Shown here in pieces: positions 25,887-34,584 of a stretch of DNA of 64,000 bases; within the stretch, counting starts at the first letter, position 1; every line of letters starts with the position of its first letter. Origin of the DNA: Streptomyces sp. SCSIO 30461 (lineage in GTDB: Bacteria > Actinomycetota > Actinomycetes > Streptomycetales > Streptomycetaceae); NCBI RefSeq assembly GCF_037023745.1, contig NZ_CP146101.1:7872501-7936500 (forward strand). The letters run 5' to 3'. The position numbers and the translations under genes were made by a program. The notes below the pieces were generated by a model that was not told the DNA's origin, ran no database searches, and was given only the letters and a program-made list of their open reading frames with translations.

Positions 25887-26126
25887 TCAGCTGCCGCCTC
25901 CGCCGCAGCCACCGCCACCGCCACAGGACGACGAGGAACCGCAGGACGAACCCCCGCCGCACGAAGAGCCACCACCGTCGCTCGACGCCCACCAGGAACC
26001 GGAGCCGCTGCCGCCACCGCGGCCACGACGCGCGCCGCTCCCACCACGGCCCGCCCTCGAGCGGGATGCCGCCACGACGACGAACACCACGAAAATCCCG
26101 ATGAGAACGATGACTACCGTCAACAT
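25887..26126 (-). CDS. Small membrane protein with Gly/Ser/Cys-rich tail
   Basis: 79 aa from the ATG at 26124-26126 with GGGGAGG upstream. One N-terminal membrane helix (MLTVVIVLIGIFVVFVVVAA) is followed by a short basic Gly/Ser stretch. The tail (from about residue 48) contains paired SSCGGG, SSCGSSSSCGGG and GGCGGGG elements, four cysteines in all. It resembles small membrane proteins seen beside this locus in Streptomyces. Metal or thiol chemistry at the membrane is possible but unproven. Confidence 0.7.
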   Translation of the reverse strand: MLTVVIVLIGIFVVFVVVAASRSRAGRGGSGARRGRGGGSGSGSWWASSDGGGSSCGGGSSCGSSSSCGGGGGCGGGGS

Positions 26127-26316
26127 CGTCACCTCCCCGTTGCTTCCTCGCTCCTGCTTGCTCTGTACGTGACAGGGGGATGCCCCCGGCCCCAGGCAGC
26201 CAAAGCAGACTTGAGGAAGTCCAGAGGTTCCCCGTCTCAGCAGCTCTCAGCAGTTCCTCAGGCACACGGCGCGCCTCAGCACGTCTCAGACGTCTCAGAA
26301 CAGGTCCGAGCGCGTC

Positions 26317-27516
26317 TCAGCGGAGTCGGCCGCCCGCCTCCACCAGCCGTTCCACGGCCTGCCGGATCGACGTCTCGCTTCTGCAGAACGAGAACCGCAC
26401 CAGCCATGACGGGGCATCGGCTCCGACATAGAACGCCGAGGTCGGGATAGCCACCACTCCGGCGCGCTCCGGCAGTTCCCGGCAGAAGCGGACACCGTCG
26501 TCGTAGCCCCACGGCCGCACGTCCGCCTGCACGAAGTAGCCGGCCTCCGCGCGCAGCGGACGCAACCCGGCGCGGGTCAGACCGGCGCCGAGCAGATCGC
26601 GGTTCCCCCGCAGGGACTCGCGCAGGCCCGCCGCCCAGCCCTCCACCGAGCCCAGCGCCCTCGCGATGGCCTCCTGGTACGGGGTGCCCGAGGCGTACGT
26701 CAGGAACTGCTTGGCCGAATTCACCGCCGTGACCAGGGGCGCCGGCCCGCAGACCCAACCGACCTTCCAACCGGTCACGTTGAACGTCTTGCCCGCGGAC
26801 GAGACCACCAGCGTGCGCTCGCGCATACCGGGCAGCGCCGCGATGGGCCGATGCCGCGCCCCATCGGCGTACACCAAGTGCTCGTACACCTCGTCCGTGA
26901 CGACGGTCAGCGAGCGCTCGACGCACAGCGCGGCGATCGCCTCCAACTCGTCGTCCGTGAACACCTTGCCCGTCGGGTTGTGCGGGCTGTTCAGCAGCAG
27001 CACCCTGGTCCGGTCCGTCACGGCGGCGCGCAGGGCATCCGGGTCGAGCGCGAAACCGCCCCCGTCCCCGCCTCCGTCCAGGGTCAGCGGGACAGGGACC
27101 AGCCTGGCGCCGGCCAGCCGCGCGTCCGCCGCGTAGGCGTCGTAGCAGGGGTCGAAGGCAATGACCTCGTCTCCCGGGTCGCACAGCGCGAGCAGCGCGG
27201 CGGCGAGTGCTTCGGTGGCACCGGTCGTCACGAGCACCTCGCCGTCGGGCCGGTAGTCGAGACCGTAACGCCGCAGCTGATGGGTGGCTACGGCCTCGCG
27301 CAGGGCCGGGAAACCGACGGCGGGCGGGTACTGGTTGCTGCCCGCCAGCACCGCGTCCGACACGTCCTTGAGCAGTTCGGCGGGGCTGTCCAGCTCCGGG
27401 ACCCCCTGGCCGAGGTTCACGGCGCCGGTGCGCCGCGCCAGCTCCGTCATCTCGGTGAAGACCGACGTCCCCATGCCCCGCACCCGCGCCGCGGGATCCC
27501 CACGCACCGTACGCAC
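26317..27516 (-). CDS. Class I/II aminotransferase, DapC/kynurenine-aminotransferase-like
   Basis: 399 aa, GTG start. It has the opening RVRGMGTSVFTEMTELARRTG and AVNLGQGVPELDSP of the DapC/KAT branch, NSPHNPTGKVF, VTDEVYEHLVY, the PLP Lys in SSAGKTFNVTGWKVGW, and Arg in WLVRFSFCRS. Enzymes of this branch make N-succinyl-LL-2,6-diaminopimelate or transaminate kynurenine and glutamine. Lysine/peptidoglycan DapC is the usual assignment in mycobacteria; a kynurenine role is conceivable given kynAU in this window, but it is 10 kb away. Confidence 0.8.
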   Translation of the reverse strand: MRTVRGDPAARVRGMGTSVFTEMTELARRTGAVNLGQGVPELDSPAELLKDVSDAVLAGSNQYPPAVGFPALREAVATHQLRRYGLDYRPDGEVLVTTGATEALAAALLALCDPGDEVIAFDPCYDAYAADARLAGARLVPVPLTLDGGGDGGGFALDPDALRAAVTDRTRVLLLNSPHNPTGKVFTDDELEAIAALCVERSLTVVTDEVYEHLVYADGARHRPIAALPGMRERTLVVSSAGKTFNVTGWKVGWVCGPAPLVTAVNSAKQFLTYASGTPYQEAIARALGSVEGWAAGLRESLRGNRDLLGAGLTRAGLRPLRAEAGYFVQADVRPWGYDDGVRFCRELPERAGVVAIPTSAFYVGADAPSWLVRFSFCRSETSIRQAVERLVEAGGRLR

Positions 27517-27690
27517 CCCCGTCGATCAAGACCAGTAAGGCCGGCCGAGTCCAGCGGCCCACCAGCCTAAGGGCTGTCCCGTAAGACGTCACCGGGCCGC
27601 CACCCGGATGGGTGCTCCGGGCTCGCGCACAGCCCCTGCGCCGCTGAGGGTCGGGGTGACTGGCCGATCACGCGCGCACGGAGGTGTCCC

Positions 27691-28932
27691 CTGTCCGCCG
27701 AGACGTTCGACGAGGCGTCAGACGCGTCAGTCGATGCCCAGCCCGCGGCGCCTGCCCGTGCCACCGCCCGGACTGCTCCCCGCCGACGCGCGGCGCTGCA
27801 CAGGGCCGCTCCCGCGCTGGGGCTGTTCGCGGCGGCACGACTGACGGGCATGGGTCTGATGGCCCTGTGGGCGTGGCACATCGGCAAGTCTCCGAGGTTG
27901 TTGCTGGCCACCTCCTGGGACTCCGACTGGTACAGCAGGATCGCCGCCCACGGCTATGGCCGCACGCTGCACTGGCCAGACGGCGCCGTGCAGTCCGATC
28001 TGGCGTTCTTCCCGCTCTATCCCGGGCTGATTCGGTCCCTGACCGCCGTGCTGCCGGTGTCCGGGGGCACGGCGGGGCTGATGCTGTCCTGGACGGCTGC
28101 CGGAGCCGCGGCCTGGGGTGTGTACGCCCTGATCGAACGGCTCTACGACCGACGGCTGGCGACCCTGGTCGTGGTGCTGTGGGGCCTGCTGCCGCACTCG
28201 ATCGTGCTGACCATGGCGTACACCGAGCCGCTGCTTGCCGCGTTCGCCGCCTGGTCGCTCTACGCCCTGGTGACGGGGCGTCCGCTGTGGGCGGGCTCGC
28301 TGGCCGCGCTGGCTGGGCTGACCCGCCCGAACGGAATCGCGGTCGGGGCGGCGGTGTGCGCGGTGGTCGCGTACCGGCTGTTCACCCACGGAAGGCGCGC
28401 GGACGGCGGAAGCAGCGGCATGGGTGGGGGGGCTGTCTGGCGGCTGTGGGCCGGGGCGGCACTGGCCCCGGCCGGCTGGATGGGCTATCTGCTGTGGGTG
28501 GGACTGCGCACGGGCGACCCGGTCGGCGGCTACTTCACCGTGCAGAGCGGCTGGACGTCGCGCTTCGACCTGGGGGCAGGGGCGCTGCAGGTGGTGCGGT
28601 CGATGGTGACCGCACCCACGTTCTTCGGCTTCCCGATGGCACTGGTCATCACCTGCGCCGGGGTACTGCTGTTGGTGCTGTTCCTGCTGGAGCGGCCCGC
28701 GCTGCCGCTGGTCGTCTACACCGCGGTGCTGGTGCTGATCACGGTCGGCGGCTCGGGCTTCTTCGAGTCCAAACCGCGTTTCCTGCTGCCCGCGTTCCCG
28801 CTGCTGCTCCCGCTGGCACTGGCCCTGACCCGGGCACGGCCAAGGGCGGCGATCACGGTGATCGCCGCCCTTGCCGGCATGTCGTTCGCCTATGGGACCT
28901 ATCTGCTGACGCTGGCCCCACTGGCGCTGTGA
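27691..28932 (+). CDS. Polytopic mannosyltransferase-like membrane protein (apparent CTG start)
   Basis: About 413 aa. A later ATG at 27850 would cut into the first membrane helix (LGLFAAARLTGMGLMALWAW). The frame is open upstream and a strong GGAGG at 27680-27684 lies 6 nt before CTG at 27691, with no in-frame ATG, GTG or TTG nearby. The early WDSDWYSRIAAHGYG (the acidic catalytic loop) and FFPLYPGLIR fit dolichol/polyprenyl-phosphate mannosyltransferases of the PIG-V/GT39-like group. About nine membrane helices follow. It probably acts at the outer face of the membrane in glycolipid or protein mannosylation. Confidence 0.7.
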   Translation: MSAETFDEASDASVDAQPAAPARATARTAPRRRAALHRAAPALGLFAAARLTGMGLMALWAWHIGKSPRLLLATSWDSDWYSRIAAHGYGRTLHWPDGAVQSDLAFFPLYPGLIRSLTAVLPVSGGTAGLMLSWTAAGAAAWGVYALIERLYDRRLATLVVVLWGLLPHSIVLTMAYTEPLLAAFAAWSLYALVTGRPLWAGSLAALAGLTRPNGIAVGAAVCAVVAYRLFTHGRRADGGSSGMGGGAVWRLWAGAALAPAGWMGYLLWVGLRTGDPVGGYFTVQSGWTSRFDLGAGALQVVRSMVTAPTFFGFPMALVITCAGVLLLVLFLLERPALPLVVYTAVLVLITVGGSGFFESKPRFLLPAFPLLLPLALALTRARPRAAITVIAALAGMSFAYGTYLLTLAPLAL

Positions 28933-28947
28933 CGCGGTGCTCCGAGG

Positions 28948-29517
28948 TCAGCTCTCGTCGGCCGGCTTCTCGTCCTCGCCGCCGTCCGCCGCCGCGGGCT
29001 CCAGCCCGAGCTGCTCCACGAGCCACTTGTCGAACTCGATCGAGGCCCGCACCCAGCTGACCGTGGACGACACGAAGTGCTCCAGGCTGACGCCGGTGCC
29101 GATCAGCATCTGCGCCTCACCGATGAGACGGAGCGTCGGCTTGTCCGCCTCCGCGCCCTCACCGCCTTCGTCGCCCTCGTGCGTGTGCGTGTAGACCTTC
29201 GGCCACAGCGTGCGGCGGTTCCAGTCGTCGATCGCGTCCAGGATCGTCGCCCGGTCCGCGACGTCGAACGGGCGGTCGTAGAACGTGCGTACCGAGAAGA
29301 CCTGCTGCTCGTCCTCGCCGCGGAACATGAAGTACGTGCGGAAGTCCTCCCACGGCGCCGCGAGGTCACCCTCGTCGTCCGTGACGTACTTCAGCTCCAT
29401 CTGGTCCAGAAGCTGCTTGACCAGGTCCTGGTCGGGCACCACGGGGCCCGGCGCCGGTCCGGGCTGCGGCTGGGGCTGGCCCCCGAAATTCGGAATCGAG
29501 GACGGGTCGATGCTCAC
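28948..29517 (-). CDS. YbjN-domain protein
   Basis: 189 aa from a GTG at 29515-29517 (AAGGGA upstream). After a Pro/Gln-rich N-terminus, the central domain (MELKYVTDDEGDLAAPWEDFRTYFMF, SVRTFYDRPF, ILDAIDDWNRRTLWPKVY) matches YbjN, a type III secretion chaperone-like fold. A HTHEGDEGGEGAEAD acidic loop and an acidic C-terminal tail are lineage-specific. The biological role is unknown. Confidence 0.75.
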   Translation of the reverse strand: MSIDPSSIPNFGGQPQPQPGPAPGPVVPDQDLVKQLLDQMELKYVTDDEGDLAAPWEDFRTYFMFRGEDEQQVFSVRTFYDRPFDVADRATILDAIDDWNRRTLWPKVYTHTHEGDEGGEGAEADKPTLRLIGEAQMLIGTGVSLEHFVSSTVSWVRASIEFDKWLVEQLGLEPAAADGGEDEKPADES

Positions 29518-29636
29518 GGGGTGATTCCCTTCATACGGATAACGGCCATCCTCCCTCATGCCGGGCGGTGGCTGGCAACCCCTACCGGGGCTTGATCCAT
29601 TCGTGTCCTGTCCCATGTCCGGACAGCCGGGCCGCC

Positions 29637-29731
29637 CATGGCCCGACCACCCGGCCACGACGCCGCCCGACCACCCGGCCACCCGGCCACCCGGCCACCC
29701 GGCCACCCGGCCACCCGGCCACCCGGCCACG
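29637..29731. repeat. GC-rich 8-bp tandem array (ACCCGGCC units)
   Basis: About nine units of CCACCCGG, six of them uninterrupted, lie between the YbjN gene and the clpB stop codon. On the minus strand the array follows clpB by only a few bases. It could slow polymerase or form structured RNA; no simple hairpin terminator is seen here. Confidence 0.8.
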
Positions 29732-29737
29732 GCACCG

Positions 29738-32326
29738 TCACGCCGTGCCGACGACCAGCCCGTCCCCGACCAGGTCGACGCGGACACTGTCCCCGTCCTT
29801 GATCTCGCCCGCGAGGATCTGCCTGGCCAGCCGGTCTCCGATAGCGGTCTGGACGAGCCTGCGCAGCGGCCGGGCGCCGTACGCGGGGTCGTTACCCTCC
29901 TCCGCCAGCCACTCGAGCGCCGCCGGGGTGACCTCAAGGGTGAGCCTGCGCTCGGCGAGGCGCCTGGCGAGCCCGTCGATCTGGAGTTCGGCGATCCTCG
30001 CCAACTCGTCCTTCGACAGGGCGGAGAACACCACCAGATCGTCCAGCCGGTTGAGGAACTCCGGCTTGAACGAGGCCCGCACGACCTCCAGGACCTGCTG
30101 CTTCTTCTCCTCCTCGCTGGTCAGCGGCTCCATCAGGTACTGGCTGCCCAGGTTGGAGGTGAGGATCAGGATGGTGTTGCGGAAGTCGACCGTACGGCCC
30201 TGCCCGTCCGTGAGCCGACCGTCGTCCAGGACCTGGAGCAGGATGTCGAAGACCTCCGGGTGCGCCTTCTCCACCTCGTCCAGCAGGACCACGGTGTACG
30301 GACGGCGCCGCACCGCCTCGGTGAGCTGCCCGCCCTCCTCGTAGCCGACATAACCGGGAGGCGCCCCGACCAGCCGGGCGACGGAGTGCTTCTCGCTGTA
30401 TTCGGACATGTCGATACGGACCATGGCTCGCTCGTCGTCGAACAGGAAGTCCGCGAGCGCCTTCGCCAGCTCGGTCTTGCCGACACCGGTCGGACCGAGG
30501 AAGAGGAACGACCCGGCGGGCCGGTCCGGGTCCGCGATGCCCGCCCGCGAGCGGCGTACCGCGTCGGAGACCGCCCGCACCGCCTCGGTCTGACCGATCA
30601 GACGCCGGCCCAGCTCGTCCTCCATGCGCAGCAGCTTCTGGGTCTCCCCTTCGAGCAGCCGTCCGGCCGGGATGCCGGTCCACGCGGACACCACGTCCGC
30701 GATGTCGTCGGGGCCGACCTCCTCCTTGACCATGGTGTCCTTGGCGGCCTCCGCCTGTGCCTCCGCCTCTGTGGCCTCCTCCAGCTCGCGCTCCAGTGCC
30801 GGGATCTCTCCGTAGAGCAGCTTGGAGGCGCTGTCGAAGTCACCGTCGCGCTGGGCGCGCTCGGCCTGCCCGCGCAGACTGTCGAGCCGCTCCTTCAATT
30901 CACCGACCCGGTTGAGGGACTCCTTCTCCTTCTCCCAGCGTGCGGTGAGACCGCGCAGCTCCTCCTCGCGGTCGGCAAGGTCGCGGCGCAGCTTCTCCAG
31001 ACGTTGCTTGCTCGCCTCGTCGGTCTCGTTCTTGAGCGCCAGCTCCTCCATCCGCAGCCGGTCGACGGAGCGCTGGAGCTCGTCGATCTCGACCGGGGAC
31101 GAGTCGATCTCCATCCGCAGCCGGGACGCCGACTCGTCCACCAGGTCGATGGCCTTGTCGGGCAGGAAGCGGGACGTGATGTAGCGGTCGGAGAGGGTCG
31201 CGGCGGCGACGAGGGCACTGTCCGCGATCTGCACCTTGTGGTGGGCCTCGTAGCGGCCCTTGAGCCCGCGCAGGATCGCGATGGTGTCCTCGACGGTCGG
31301 CTCGGCGACCAGCACCTGCTGGAAGCGCCGCTCCAGTGCCGGGTCCTTCTCGATCCGCTCGCGGTACTCGTCCAGCGTGGTGGCGCCGACCATGCGCAGC
31401 TCGCCACGCGCCAGCATGGGCTTCAGCATGTTGCCCGCGTCCATCGCGGAGTCGCCGCCTGCGCCCGCGCCGACGACGGTGTGCAGCTCATCGATGAAGG
31501 TGATGATCTGGCCGTCGCTCTCCTTGATCTCGGAGAGCACGGTCTTCAGCCGCTCCTCGAACTCGCCTCGGTACTTCGCACCCGCGACCATCGCGCCCAG
31601 GTCCAGGGAGACCAGCCGCTTGTCGCGCAGCGACTCGGGCACGTCGCCCTTGACGATGCGCTGGGCCAGGCCCTCCACCACGGCGGTCTTGCCGACGCCG
31701 GGCTCACCGATCAGCACGGGGTTGTTCTTGGTGCGGCGGGACAGCACCTGCACGACCCGGCGGATCTCATGGTCACGCCCGATGACCGGGTCGAGCTTGC
31801 CCTCGCGGGCCGCGGCCGTGAAGTCCGTACCGAACTTCTCCAGCGCCTTGTACTGGCCCTCCGGGTCGGCGGTGGTCACGCGCCGCGAACCCCGGGACTC
31901 CTGGAAGGCGGCCAGCAGCTTCTTCGCCGTGGCGCCCTGCCCGTTCAGCACCTCGGCGCTGCGGCCGCCCTTGTCGGCGATGCCGATCAGCAGGTGCTCG
32001 GTCGACAGGTACTCGTCGCCGAGTTCCTTGGCGCGGCGGTCCGCGTCGGCGATGACCGCGAGCAGCTCGCGGTTGGGCTGCGGCGGTGCGACGGTGGACC
32101 CGGTGACGCTGGGCAGATCGGCGAGCACCCGCTCGGCCCCGGCCCGTACGGCTGCCTGGTCCGCGTCCACGGCGGCGAGCAGATCGGTGATGTTCTCGTT
32201 GTCCTGACCCGCGAGGAGTGCGAGCAGGAGATGCGCAGGGGTCAGATCGGGGTGGCCCTCGGACACGGCTCGGCTGGAAGCGGCATTGAGCGCGTCCCGG
32301 CTCCTGTTGGTCAGCTCGGCGTCCAC
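29738..32326 (-). CDS. clpB: ClpB disaggregase chaperone
   Basis: 862 aa hexameric AAA+ ATPase that works with DnaK to dissolve protein aggregates. Layout: N-domain (1-150), first AAA+ module with Walker A GEPGVGKT (207-214), the coiled-coil M-domain (about 405-530, rich in Leu/Glu/Arg), and the second AAA+ module with GPTGVGKT and the pore loop GYVGYEEGG. No ClpP-binding IGL/F loop is expected. A HAIR operator lies 59 nt upstream, placing it under HspR. Confidence 0.98.
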   Translation of the reverse strand: MDAELTNRSRDALNAASSRAVSEGHPDLTPAHLLLALLAGQDNENITDLLAAVDADQAAVRAGAERVLADLPSVTGSTVAPPQPNRELLAVIADADRRAKELGDEYLSTEHLLIGIADKGGRSAEVLNGQGATAKKLLAAFQESRGSRRVTTADPEGQYKALEKFGTDFTAAAREGKLDPVIGRDHEIRRVVQVLSRRTKNNPVLIGEPGVGKTAVVEGLAQRIVKGDVPESLRDKRLVSLDLGAMVAGAKYRGEFEERLKTVLSEIKESDGQIITFIDELHTVVGAGAGGDSAMDAGNMLKPMLARGELRMVGATTLDEYRERIEKDPALERRFQQVLVAEPTVEDTIAILRGLKGRYEAHHKVQIADSALVAAATLSDRYITSRFLPDKAIDLVDESASRLRMEIDSSPVEIDELQRSVDRLRMEELALKNETDEASKQRLEKLRRDLADREEELRGLTARWEKEKESLNRVGELKERLDSLRGQAERAQRDGDFDSASKLLYGEIPALERELEEATEAEAQAEAAKDTMVKEEVGPDDIADVVSAWTGIPAGRLLEGETQKLLRMEDELGRRLIGQTEAVRAVSDAVRRSRAGIADPDRPAGSFLFLGPTGVGKTELAKALADFLFDDERAMVRIDMSEYSEKHSVARLVGAPPGYVGYEEGGQLTEAVRRRPYTVVLLDEVEKAHPEVFDILLQVLDDGRLTDGQGRTVDFRNTILILTSNLGSQYLMEPLTSEEEKKQQVLEVVRASFKPEFLNRLDDLVVFSALSKDELARIAELQIDGLARRLAERRLTLEVTPAALEWLAEEGNDPAYGARPLRRLVQTAIGDRLARQILAGEIKDGDSVRVDLVGDGLVVGTA

Positions 32327-32384
32327 GTGCGGTTTCTCCTCCTTTGGCGACCCTGATACCTATGACTTGTCCAGGGTACACAAA

Positions 32385-32405
32385 GTTGAGTCGATTCCAC
32401 TCAAG
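32385..32405. promoter_or_regulatory. HAIR operator (HspR binding) of clpB
   Basis: GTTGAGT-N7-ACTCAAG differs from the consensus CTTGAGT-N7-ACTCAAG at one position. It lies 59-79 nt upstream of the clpB ATG, overlapping the expected promoter. Confidence 0.9.
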
Positions 32406-32447
32406 GATGACAGGATGCGGCTCGGAGAGTGCGGGAAACGCGAAAAG

Positions 32448-32492
32448 CACAGCGGCGCCATCGTGTTTCAGGTCCACGATGGCGCCGCTGTG
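32448..32492. terminator. Strong hairpin between clpB and the peptide locus
   Basis: An 18-bp perfect stem (CACAGCGGCGCCATCGTG with its complement) and 9-nt loop follows the Rieske-like gene by 43 nt, ending that minus-strand transcript before it reaches clpB. Confidence 0.85.
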
Positions 32493-32534
32493 TGGGGGAG
32501 CACCTGAGCGATCTTTGAACGACGGGGGAACCGC

Positions 32535-32852
32535 TCAGGCACTGCGGGGGGTGGCGGTGGTCTGCGATCCGACCAGCTGGTGGTCGCGCTGATCGAGATT
32601 GACGAAAATCATGCCGTACCGGATGGCACAGCGAACGGGTTGCGGAGCCCCTCGGGGCCGCCGCAGGCAACGGTAGGCTCGGACATCCTCGTCGTCGCCG
32701 CGGGCAACCACGATCGGCTCTCCGAAGAGCGTGACCTTCAACGAGTCACCACGGCCTGGTACTGCCGTGACCAGATCGATGAAGTGCCAGCCTGATCGGT
32801 ACGCGGTCGCCATCTCACGGCGGAAGACGCGATCGTCCGGAGAAATACTCAT
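32535..32852 (-). CDS. Rieske-like small protein lacking iron ligands
   Basis: 105 aa. FRREMATAYRSGWHFIDLVTAV, then LKVTLFGEPIVVARGDDEDVRAY, and GMIFVNLD follow the N-terminal Rieske domain of ring-hydroxylating oxygenases. Where the first ligand pair C-x-H-R-G should be, the protein has YRCLRRPRGAP, and the second C-x2-H pair is missing along with the stretch between them. It cannot hold a normal [2Fe-2S] cluster. The ATG overlaps the stop of the repeat-peptide gene in an ATGA, so translation is coupled. A binding or maturation role for the peptide is speculation. Confidence 0.6.
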   Translation of the reverse strand: MSISPDDRVFRREMATAYRSGWHFIDLVTAVPGRGDSLKVTLFGEPIVVARGDDEDVRAYRCLRRPRGAPQPVRCAIRYGMIFVNLDQRDHQLVGSQTTATPRSA

Positions 32853-33166
32853 GCGTCGACGCCTGCCGGGGCGCTGTCCCAGGTCGGCTCACCCTCTGCC
32901 GACACGGGCGCGGTATCCCAGGTGGGCTCACCCTTGACCGACACGGGCGCGGTATCCCAGGTGGGCTCACCCTTGACCGACACGGGCGCGGCGTCCCAGG
33001 TGGGCTCACCCTTGACCGACACGGGCGCGGTATCCCAGGTGGGCTCACCCTTGACCGCGACGACGGACACCGGCGCGGTATCCCACGTGGGCTCGCCGCT
33101 GGCCGCGAGACCACCGAGTGCGGCCGCAACGGCTATAGCGCAAAGTGCACGAACCATCCTGGTCAT
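32849..33166 (-). CDS. Secreted repeat peptide with six GEPTWD units
   Basis: 105 aa. A signal peptide (MTRMVRALCAIAVAAALGGLAA) is followed almost entirely by six repeats of GEPTWD(T/A/S)AP(V/A): the first in a 16-residue unit, four in exact 13-residue units ending in VSVK or VSAE, the last degenerate. Lys residues recur at unit boundaries, so trypsin-like cleavage would release near-identical 12-13-residue peptides. The start ATG has GGAG 7 nt upstream. It is coupled to the Rieske-like gene and divergent from a LuxR-type regulator. It may be a multicopy peptide precursor or a cell-wall repeat protein. Confidence 0.8.
   Translation of the reverse strand: MTRMVRALCAIAVAAALGGLAASGEPTWDTAPVSVVAVKGEPTWDTAPVSVKGEPTWDAAPVSVKGEPTWDTAPVSVKGEPTWDTAPVSAEGEPTWDSAPAGVDA
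32880..33100. repeat. 39-bp tandem repeats in the GEPTWD peptide gene
   Basis: Units built on GGTATCCCAGGTGGGCTCAC recur every 39 bp, nearly identical at DNA level including synonymous positions, indicating recent expansion by slippage or unequal crossover. Confidence 0.9.
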
Positions 33167-33262
33167 CGCCGATCTCCACCTCTTTCAATCATTACCTCCT
33201 CCCCCGCGACTACGACGATGGCTCAGTCCGAACCCTTCCACCAGCGAGTGCAGGCATCATGT

Positions 33263-33277
33263 TCCTGTAATTCAGGA
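33263..33277. promoter_or_regulatory. Small inverted repeat in the divergent peptide/LuxR promoter region
   Basis: TCCTG-TAATT-CAGGA lies 18 nt before the LuxR-type start in the 128-bp divergent region. It is a weak operator candidate. Confidence 0.3.
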
Positions 33278-33294
33278 CCCTGAGGGGGGTGCAC

Positions 33295-34317
33295 ATGGAT
33301 GCGAAAAGGGGCGAATCGGGAGACGGGCACAGTCACAACGAGCTGTGTGAGGCGGGGAGAAGTCTCTATGCGTCCGCTCTGCGCAACGGCCGCATAGCCC
33401 GCTCCGAAGTGATCGACACGCCCTGTCTCATCGAACTCGCCATGCTGCGCCCGGACCCGGACGACGCGAAATGGCTCCGTCCGATTCCGCCGTCCGTCGC
33501 TCTGCACCAGCTCATACACCCCATCGAGCGGGAGATCCAAGAGCGAAGACGCCTCACGATGTCACTGACGGACGCCTTCGAGCCATTCATGACACTGAGC
33601 CCGAACGACGCGTCGACCACACACGCCATCACGGTGCTCGACGGCCTGAGTGTGATCAATACCGCGCTTGACCGCGCCATCGACGAATGCACCGATGAAC
33701 TGCTGACCGTACAACCCGGCAGTGGCCGGCCTCCCGCGACGCTCCGGGAGGGGCTGCGGCGAGTCGAGACGATCATCGACAGAGGCGTCCGGATGCGTAC
33801 GCTCTACCAGCACACATCGCGCCACAACCCCTCCACGATGGCCTATGTCGAGCTGGTCGCCCCGTACGGCGCCGAGGTCCGCACCCTTGAGGAGATCATC
33901 GACCGGCTCATCATCGTGGACCGGAAAGTCGCGTTCATTCCGGCACGCAGCGACCGCCGGGTCGCCCTGGAACTGCGCCACGAGGGCCTGGTGCAGTATC
34001 TCGTCGGTGTCTTCGAGCAGTTCTGGCTGCACGGCACCCCCTGGAACGACCAGGTCGCCTCGTACGTCCGGAAGCTGGACGGCATCAGCGGTGTGCAGCA
34101 CTCCATAGCCAAGCTCCTCGTCGAGGGGCATGTCGACGAGGCCATCGCCCGTCGCCTCGGGATGAACGTCCGCACCTGCCGCGCCCATATCGCGAAGCTG
34201 GCGTCCACACTCGGCAGTGGTTCGCGCGCGCAACTCGGCTTCCTCATCGCCCGCTCGGGGATCCTGGAGCAGACCGAATCCGTGGAGCCCGCCGAACAGC
34301 AAGTCGACCACGCCTGA
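33295..34317 (+). CDS. LuxR-type HTH regulator with TrmB-like helical N-terminus
   Basis: 340 aa from ATG 33295, with GAGGGGGG 5 nt upstream; an earlier GTG is too close to that site. Residues 1-250 are helical with a possible effector domain (LRRVETIIDRGVRMRTLYQ, RTLEEIIDRLIIVDRKVAFIP). Residues about 275-325 form the HTH (HSIAKLLVEGHVDEAIARRLG, then NVRTCRAHIAKLASTLGSGSRAQLG). There is no receiver domain. It is divergent from the GEPTWD peptide gene and is the obvious candidate to control it. Confidence 0.85.
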   Translation: MDAKRGESGDGHSHNELCEAGRSLYASALRNGRIARSEVIDTPCLIELAMLRPDPDDAKWLRPIPPSVALHQLIHPIEREIQERRRLTMSLTDAFEPFMTLSPNDASTTHAITVLDGLSVINTALDRAIDECTDELLTVQPGSGRPPATLREGLRRVETIIDRGVRMRTLYQHTSRHNPSTMAYVELVAPYGAEVRTLEEIIDRLIIVDRKVAFIPARSDRRVALELRHEGLVQYLVGVFEQFWLHGTPWNDQVASYVRKLDGISGVQHSIAKLLVEGHVDEAIARRLGMNVRTCRAHIAKLASTLGSGSRAQLGFLIARSGILEQTESVEPAEQQVDHA

Positions 34318-34484
34318 CAGCGATCACACCGGTGTGCGGTCATCGCGCGGCGGGCTTCCAGGTGCCGGCCGACGGCACCGAGTCCGCACGAGGCGGCAAG
34401 TCCGTACCCGAGGCGGCGCACGACGGCGTCGGCAGCGACCGACGCCTCACGATCGAGCATGCCGCGCCCTGACGGCACGACAGC

Positions 34485-34528
34485 GCGAAGGGGCCGGGAG
34501 GACCTTGCGGCCCTCCCGGCCCCTTCGC
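34485..34528. terminator. Bidirectional terminator between the LuxR-type gene and hspR
   Basis: A 17-bp perfect stem (GCGAAGGGGCCGGGAGG with its complement) and 10-nt loop lies between the convergent ends of the + strand regulator and the dnaK-hspR operon. Confidence 0.85.
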
Positions 34529-34584
34529 ATGTCCCCTGTCCCCGGGGACTCCGCCCTCGTAGGCTCTGCCCTCAGACCCGGGGC

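Noticed and set aside
29558..32356. 932-codon + strand open frame opposite clpB
   Set aside because: It is antisense to a fully conserved ClpB and shows only the Leu/Val/Gly/Arg bias typical of Streptomyces antisense frames.
32880..33100. CRISPR array
   Set aside because: The periodic units are in-frame coding repeats with no spacers; no cas genes are present.
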